Origin: Nonomuraea sp. MG754425
GTDB lineage: Bacteria; Actinomycetota; Actinomycetes; Streptosporangiales; Streptosporangiaceae
NCBI RefSeq assembly: GCF_021699195.1
Contig: NZ_SSXE01000050.1
Location: 1 to 64,000, forward strand
Reading direction: 5' to 3'
Length of the DNA: 64,000 nt
Shown here: positions 59,423-64,000 of the stretch, piece after piece
Numbering within the stretch: position 1 is the stretch's first letter
How the letters are laid out: each line of letters opens with the position of its first letter
Position numbers and translations under genes: made by a program
The notes under the pieces: model-generated
Told to the model about the DNA's origin: nothing
Seen by the model: only the letters and a program-made list of their open reading frames with translations
Database searches by the model: none

Positions 59423-61014
59423 CCTACGACCGCGCACTGCCCCGCGCCGAACGGCTGGCCATGCCGCTGGCCCGCGACGTGGCCGAAGAGGTCGCCAAGC
59501 AGTACGGGGTGTGCATCCGGCCCGTTCCGCTCAAGCGGCTCGACACCCACACCGGCCTCTGGGAGATCATCGACGTCCCGTGCGGGGCCACCCTGGAGGC
59601 CAAGTGCCCACCGTGCGCCAAGCGCAACCGGCACCTGCGCATGGCCCAATGCCGGGAAGGCTGGCACCTCGACGAGGAACCCACGATCACGCCGGACGAG
59701 CCGGACGACGAACAACGCTGGCTGGTCGAGTTCCGTGCCGACGTCCAGACCCAGCGCGACCAGGCCGACCAGGCGGGCCAGGACACCGCCGACCTGGACG
59801 AGCTGATCTCCGGGCTGGATGAGGAGATCAACGCGGCGGGCATGCGCGGCAACGTACTCGGACGGACAATCCCCAAGCGCAACCGCTCGACCAGGCGTCG
59901 GCAGGACGCCCCCGAACTGCCCAAGCGCAAGATGATCAACTCCACGCTCGGGCGCACCTTCGAGTCTGCGGACGGGAAGACCTACCGGCCATCGCTGTTC
60001 GTCACGCTCACCCTCCCGTCCTACGGCAAGGTCAACAACGGCGTTCCCATCAATCCCGACACCTACGACTACGCGCGCGCCGCTCGTGACGCGTTGCACT
60101 TCTCCAAGGTCGTCGACCGCTTCGTGCAGAACCTGCGCCGCGTGGCGGGCTACGACGTGCAGTACTTCGCCGCTGTGGAGCCTCAGAAGCGGCTCGCGCC
60201 GCACCTGCACATGGCCATCCGGGGCACCCTGCCACGCGCGGAGATCAAGCAGATCGCCGCCGCCACCTACCACCAAGTCTGGTGGCCGGCGGCCGACCGA
60301 GTCGTCTTCGAAGGTGACCACCTGCCCGTCTGGGAGGACGGCACGGGCTACCTCGACCCCAGCACGGGCGAGGTGTTGCCCACCTGGGACCAGGCGCTCG
60401 ACCGCATGGACGAGCCCCTGCATGTGATCCGCTTCGGCGTCCAGGTGGACGTGCAAGGTGTGCTCGCGGGCACCCCGGACGCCGACCAGTGCATCCGCTA
60501 CCTGTCCAAATACCTCACCAAGTCACTCGGTGACAGCCTCGACCCCGACGACCAGGCCCAGCGCGACCACACCGCACGGCTGGCTGAGGCGCTCCGCTTC
60601 GAGCCCTGCTCCCCGACCTGCCCGAACTGGCTGCGCTACGGCATCCAACCCAAGGGCGCCAAGCCGGGCATGGCTCCCGGCCAGTGCCGCAGCAAGGCCC
60701 ACAAGCCCGACCACCTCGGCTACGCCGGACGCCGCGTCCTGGTCTCCCGCAAGTGGTCCAACAAGACCCTCGCCGAACACAAGCAGGACCGCCGTACCTG
60801 GGTCCTGGAAGCCCTCGGCCAGACCGACGAGCCGCCCGACCCACACCGCTACGTCTGGAAACCCGTCCCGGCCGGAGACGCCAACGTGCCGCCACTGGCC
60901 GTTCGCCTCCTCCGCTCGGTCCACGAACGGCAACGCTGGCGAGCCCACATGGCCCAACTCCAAGCGCAAGCAGACGGCCAAGATCTTTCGGCAACTGAGG
61001 AGGTGGCGGCGTGA
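59419..61014 (+). CDS. repSA: RepSA-family replication initiator
   Basis: The 531-residue protein starts at GTG 59419. It has a Cys-rich N-terminal site ('KCPPCAKRNRHLRMAQC'), the HUH-like metal motif 'RLAPHLHMAIRGTLP' (about 261) and the catalytic-Tyr motif 'CIRYLSKYLTKSL' (about 360). A second Cys/His cluster is 'PCSPTCPNWLRYG'. RepSA of pSAM2 initiates rolling-circle replication of the excised element. The gene ends in a GTGA overlap with xis. Confidence 0.9.
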   Translation: MTYDRALPRAERLAMPLARDVAEEVAKQYGVCIRPVPLKRLDTHTGLWEIIDVPCGATLEAKCPPCAKRNRHLRMAQCREGWHLDEEPTITPDEPDDEQRWLVEFRADVQTQRDQADQAGQDTADLDELISGLDEEINAAGMRGNVLGRTIPKRNRSTRRRQDAPELPKRKMINSTLGRTFESADGKTYRPSLFVTLTLPSYGKVNNGVPINPDTYDYARAARDALHFSKVVDRFVQNLRRVAGYDVQYFAAVEPQKRLAPHLHMAIRGTLPRAEIKQIAAATYHQVWWPAADRVVFEGDHLPVWEDGTGYLDPSTGEVLPTWDQALDRMDEPLHVIRFGVQVDVQGVLAGTPDADQCIRYLSKYLTKSLGDSLDPDDQAQRDHTARLAEALRFEPCSPTCPNWLRYGIQPKGAKPGMAPGQCRSKAHKPDHLGYAGRRVLVSRKWSNKTLAEHKQDRRTWVLEALGQTDEPPDPHRYVWKPVPAGDANVPPLAVRLLRSVHERQRWRAHMAQLQAQADGQDLSATEEVAA

Positions 61015-61199
61015 AGCGAGACGAACTGCTCACCGTCGCCCAGGTCCTCGACGAACTCGGCGGAGTCTCCCGCCGCACCTTCTACCGCTGGCGTGAAATC
61101 GGCAAGGCCCCCAAAGGCATCCGCCTGCCCAACGGCGAACTCCGCATCTACCGCAGCGATCTCGATGCCTGGCTCGAATCCCTCCGGAGTGCAGCATGA
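61011..61199 (+). CDS. xis: Excisionase (MerR/HTH_17 type)
   Basis: The 62-residue protein begins at GTG 61011 and carries one helix-turn-helix ('LTVAQVLDELGGVSRRTFYR') with a wing ('LPNGELRIYRSDLDAWL'), the normal AICE Xis. It directs Int toward excision. The stop overlaps the int start (ATGA). Confidence 0.92.
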   Translation: MKRDELLTVAQVLDELGGVSRRTFYRWREIGKAPKGIRLPNGELRIYRSDLDAWLESLRSAA

Positions 61200-62575
61200 C
61201 GACCTCGTACGACGTGAAGTTCTGGGAGATCCGCCGGAACAAGTCCAGCAAGTCACCCTCGTACGAGGTCCGCTGGAAGGTCGGTGGCCGGGAGAAGTCC
61301 AAGACCTACAAGACCAAGGCCCTCGGCGAGAACTTCCTGACCGACCTGCGGCAGGCTGCAAGACGCGGTGACGCATTCGACATGGAGACCGGTCTTCCCG
61401 AGTCGATGATCAAAGCCAAGGACGCGCGGACCGTCCTCGACTTCGTGAAGGCATATGTCGAGGCCCGTTGGCCACACGCGGCTGCCAAGAGCCGTGACAG
61501 CATGTCCGACGCCCTGGCGACGGCTCTCCCGGCACTGACCACAGACAAGGCAGGGCGGCCGGACGCTGCCCTCCTCCGTACTGCCCTACGTCAGTACGTT
61601 CTCCTGCCCGAAGGCAAGCGGCCCACGATGCCCACCGACATCGCGCGGGCCGTGCGCTGGCTGGAGGCGGCCTCTCTAACCATGGAAGCTCTCAACGACA
61701 CCAAGGCCGTCCGCCCGGCCCTCGACGCCCTCACGCTACGCCTCGACGGCAAGAAGGCCGGCGCCAACACGATCAAGCGGAAGCGTGCCATCCTGCACCA
61801 CGTCTTCGAGTACGCGGTGGAGCTGGAGGAGCTGCCGTCCAACCCGCTGCATCGCATCAAGTGGAAGCTCCCGAAGACCACCGAAACAGTGGATCCGCGG
61901 GTTGTGGTCAATCCGGGCCAGGCCCGCGAACTGCTCGTGGCGCTCACCTACGTCGGCAAGCGCCAGCGTGGCGGGAAGGGCCGAGGGCAGCGGTTGATGG
62001 CCATGTTCGCCTGCATGTACTTCGCCGCCCTCCGGCCCGGCGAGGCCGTCAGCCTCCGCGAGCAGGACTGCCACCTCCCACCGCAAGGCTGGGGACGGCT
62101 CACTCTCGACGGCTCGCGCCCCGAGGTGAACCGCCGATGGACCGACACCGGTGACGCTCACGAGCTGCGCGGTCTCAAGCATCGAGGCCAGGATGACGTC
62201 CGCCGCATCCCGATCCCGCCGGAACTGGTCAAGATCCTTCGGCAACACATCGCAGAGTTCGGCATCGCCCCTGACGGACGGCTGTTTCGGAGTGAGCGCG
62301 GCGGTGTGGTCGCCTCGACGGCCTACACCGAGGTCTGGCAGGAAGCCCGCACCCTGGCCCTCAGTCCCGCACAGGTCGCCTCACCGCTCGCCCGCCGACC
62401 GTACGACCTCCGGCACGCGGCCGTCTCGCTCTGGCTCAACGGCGGCGTACCGGCTCCAGAAGTGGCGGCCCGTGCCGGCCACGGGGTGGATGTCCTACTG
62501 CGTGTCTACGCCAAGTGCATCGACGGCCAGGAGGACATCGTCAACCAGCGGATAGCGGACGTACTGACCGCATGA
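61196..62575 (+). CDS. int: Site-specific tyrosine integrase
   Basis: The 459-residue integrase has an AP2-like arm-binding start ('KVGGREKSKTYKTKALGENF'), a SAM-like core-binding domain (about 80-190) and the catalytic domain. The first Arg lies in 'ALRPGEAVSL' (about 280), the H-x-x-R box in 'RPYDLRHAAVSLWLNGG' (about 402) and the catalytic Tyr in 'VLLRVYAKCIDG' (about 437). It lies 240 bp from its tRNA-Tyr attachment site. Confidence 0.95.
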   Translation: MTTSYDVKFWEIRRNKSSKSPSYEVRWKVGGREKSKTYKTKALGENFLTDLRQAARRGDAFDMETGLPESMIKAKDARTVLDFVKAYVEARWPHAAAKSRDSMSDALATALPALTTDKAGRPDAALLRTALRQYVLLPEGKRPTMPTDIARAVRWLEAASLTMEALNDTKAVRPALDALTLRLDGKKAGANTIKRKRAILHHVFEYAVELEELPSNPLHRIKWKLPKTTETVDPRVVVNPGQARELLVALTYVGKRQRGGKGRGQRLMAMFACMYFAALRPGEAVSLREQDCHLPPQGWGRLTLDGSRPEVNRRWTDTGDAHELRGLKHRGQDDVRRIPIPPELVKILRQHIAEFGIAPDGRLFRSERGGVVASTAYTEVWQEARTLALSPAQVASPLARRPYDLRHAAVSLWLNGGVPAPEVAARAGHGVDVLLRVYAKCIDGQEDIVNQRIADVLTA

Positions 62576-62644
62576 GATCACAAACGGCACCACTCGAAGG
62601 GCTCCGGCTTCCCCCGGGGCCTTTCGGCGTTGAGGGGCGGCAGC

Positions 62645-62716
62645 ATCCCGTACACATCCCGGATCATGGGCGCCCACCTGGGGAAACGCTCCCAGATCCA
62701 TCCCGCGTATATCCCG
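62645..62716. promoter_or_regulatory. Candidate integrase/Xis arm sites, right end
   Basis: Two paired repeats: ATCCCG-TACAC-ATCCCG at 62645-62661 and ATCCCG-CGTAT-ATCCCG at 62700-62716. The second is identical to the left-end site at 52133-52149. Position between int and the att core fits arm-type binding sites. Confidence 0.6.
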
Positions 62717-62775
62717 TGACCAGCGACAAACGGCCGCTCAGGGCTGCATCTGGCTGCACACCCCTGAAACGCAGA

Positions 62776-62795
62776 AGAGGCCCCGAAGGGCCTCT
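62776..62795. terminator. Terminator between int and tRNA-Tyr
   Basis: AGAGGCCC-CGAA-GGGCCTCT: perfect 8-bp stem with tetraloop, usable in both directions, so it can end int and tRNA-Tyr transcription. Confidence 0.8.
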
Positions 62796-62811
62796 GACCT
62801 GCAGCTACTGC

Positions 62812-62896
62812 TGGTGGCAGGTGCAAGGTTCGAACTTGCGTAGGCTGAGCCGACGGTTTTACAGACCGCTCCCTTTGGCCACTCGGGCAACCTGCC
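62812..62896 (-). tRNA. tRNA-Tyr (GTA anticodon)
   Basis: The 85-nt class II tRNA starts GGCAGGT. It has anticodon stem CGGT/ACCG with loop CTGTAAA (anticodon GTA), a long variable arm and T arm GCAAG-TTCGAAC-CTTGC, and it encodes CCA. It is the attachment gene for the element array and stays intact because each element rebuilt the 3' end. Confidence 0.95.
62814..62867. repeat. att core copy 3 (attR, inside tRNA-Tyr)
   Basis: 54 bp shared exactly with 39853-39906; 51 bp of it shared with 52006-52056. Covers the tRNA from the anticodon loop to the discriminator. Confidence 0.92.
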
Positions 62897-63254
62897 GTGC
62901 CATCCGCTCTCGCGGCGACAGAAAGAAGGATAGCGGACTTCGGAGGTGTACGTGACACGGGTTTTGTCCCGGGGCCGGTTCGGGTCGTCCTCGCCGAAGC
63001 CGGTCCACGCCCACCGCGCCGGCCCCGCGTCCTGTCCCCTGCCTCTGGGCTGGGCTGTGGGCGCTGTGACGGGTGAGGGAATCGGGGCGAATGGGGTGAA
63101 GGCGGGGAGAGGCGGGACAGGGGATCCTTCGCGTACTGGGCGAGCAAGGGGACGGGGTCCTGCACGGCGGGCCGATGCTGGCTAGGCTCGTGCGCTGGGT
63201 CCGGGCGTTGTGTGGGGCCGGGCCTATTTCACCGCAGCTGAGAGGATGGGTGCT
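62897..63254. other. Non-coding gap between tRNA-Tyr and yajQ
   Basis: About 360 bp with no convincing gene. It should contain the tRNA-Tyr promoter on the minus strand and the yajQ promoter. No RNA family recognised. Confidence 0.45.
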
Positions 63255-63746
63255 TTGGCTGATTCATCTTTCGACGTCGTCAGCAAGATCGACCGCCAGG
63301 AGGTCGACAACGCGCTCAATCAGACGATCAAGGAGATCGGGCACCGCTTCGATTTCAAGGGGACCGGGGCGAGCATCGGCTGGTCCGGGCAGGACAACAT
63401 CGAGGTCAAGGCGAACAGCGAGGAGCGGGCGAGTGCCGTGCTCGACGTGTTCAAGGACAAGGTGGTCAAGCGGGGGCTCTCGCTGAAGATTCTCGACGCG
63501 GGCGAGCCCAGGCTGTCGGGCAAGGAGTACCGGATGCTGGTCAGCCTGAAGGAGGGCATCGACCAGGAGAGCGCCAAGAAGATCTCCAAGTTGATCCGGG
63601 ACGAGGGGCCGAAGGGGATCAAGGCTCAGATTCAGGGCGAGGAACTGCGGGTCAGCTCCAAGAAGAAGGACGACCTCCAAGACGTCATCGCCCTGCTGAA
63701 GGGCAAGGATCTGGACATCGCCCTGCAGTTCGTCAACTATCGCTAG
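63255..63746 (+). CDS. yajQ: YajQ-family nucleotide-binding protein
   Basis: The 163-residue protein is a complete YajQ: '[20 protein letters not shown]', '[10 protein letters not shown]', '[20 protein letters not shown]' and C-terminal '[10 protein letters not shown]'. Some family members bind cyclic di-GMP. The TTG at 63255 gives the family's standard length with AGAGG 9 bp upstream; ATG 63246 would add three residues. Confidence 0.92.
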   Translation: MADSSFDVVSKIDRQEVDNALNQTIKEIGHRFDFKGTGASIGWSGQDNIEVKANSEERASAVLDVFKDKVVKRGLSLKILDAGEPRLSGKEYRMLVSLKEGIDQESAKKISKLIRDEGPKGIKAQIQGEELRVSSKKKDDLQDVIALLKGKDLDIALQFVNYR

Positions 63747-63890
63747 CCCGAGGCATGCTGAACGGCTCCGAGCTGGCAGACAACGATCGCGGAGGACGGA
63801 TCCGGGGCACACGGTCGTGCGGTGTCCCGGGCCGCTCCGCGTTGTGGTTTCGGCTCATGTGAGCGCACTTCGACCTTATGCTCGGTTGAC

Positions 63891-64000
63891 GTGACGAAGA
63901 TCCCCCTGCGCCGGTTCACGGCACGAGTGCTACCTCTTGATGAACATGGTCGGGTTCTCCTGCTGCATGGTTTCGATCCGGCTCGGCCGGAGCTGCGGTT
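63891..64000 (+). CDS. Nudix hydrolase, N-terminal part (cut by window edge)
   Basis: GTG 63891 opens 'VTKIPLRRFTARVLPLDEHG' and 'VLLLHGFDPARPEL', the standard first strands of a Nudix domain. The Nudix box itself lies beyond the window. TTGAC immediately precedes the start, so translation may be leaderless. Confidence 0.7.
   Translation, partial: MTKIPLRRFTARVLPLDEHGRVLLLHGFDPARPELR

Larger units (their letters stand above)
52006..62867. mobile_element. Intact pSAM2-like AICE, about 10.9 kb, in tRNA-Tyr
   Basis: The element is bounded by att copies 2 and 3. It carries a full AICE set: Nudix gene (Pif-like position), HTH-TPR regulator, GntR/UTRA repressor with operators, TraB-type DNA translocase, RepSA initiator, Xis and Int, with Int adjacent to the tRNA. 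Size and order resemble pSAM2 (about 11 kb). All core genes have intact frames and overlapping starts, so it should be able to excise, replicate and conjugate. Confidence 0.88.

Noticed and set aside
1..64000. CRISPR array
   Set aside because: No regularly spaced direct repeats of CRISPR length were seen; the repeated tRNA-Tyr segments are 11-12 kb apart and are att sites.

Overview
The window is very GC-rich chromosomal DNA with GTG/TTG starts, ATGA/GTGA start-stop overlaps and many actinobacterial families (LAL regulator, SARP, MauE, RepSA, deoC, murB, rpmG). It fits a filamentous actinomycete, probably a Streptosporangiales genus such as Nonomuraea. The phylum is well supported; the genus is inference. 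The only clearly AT-richer stretch is about 40.56-41.91 kb.

0-31.7 kb is core or semi-core chromosome. It holds the hrpB end, a threonine-synthase-like enzyme, an amidase and an FAD oxidoreductase. A minus-strand run follows (deoC, ECF sigma/anti-sigma pair, two aldehyde dehydrogenases), then a LAL regulator, a DrrAB-like ABC exporter, two cell-wall hydrolases, tRNA-Thr, tRNA-Met, rpmG, a MaoC pair and murB. A probable yybP-ykoY manganese riboswitch precedes a TMEM165/UPF0016 transporter. At 28.2-31.7 kb a rifamycin-associated element (RAE)-like site precedes a UDP-glycosyltransferase and a HelR-like RNA-polymerase-rescue protein: a probable rifamycin-inducible resistance operon.

32.0-37.4 kb holds the most system-like cassette that I cannot match to a described system. 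It encodes a MauE-type redox membrane protein, a TlpA-like thioredoxin, an ABC exporter, a degenerate S26-signal-peptidase-like small protein and a 76-residue peptide with six cysteines, with a SARP regulator and a Rieske oxygenase alongside. I infer a pathway that makes and exports a disulfide-rich peptide.

39-62.9 kb is a tandem array of integrative elements that used the 3' end of tRNA-Tyr. Three copies of the att core (about 39.85, 52.0 and 62.8 kb) delimit a relic with only an integrase tail, a decayed 12-kb element with cargo and an ISL3-family insertion, and an apparently intact 10.9-kb pSAM2-like AICE. The AICE carries a Nudix gene, an HTH-TPR regulator, a GntR/UTRA repressor with recognisable operators, TraB, RepSA, Xis and Int. 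Core chromosome resumes with yajQ and the start of a Nudix gene.
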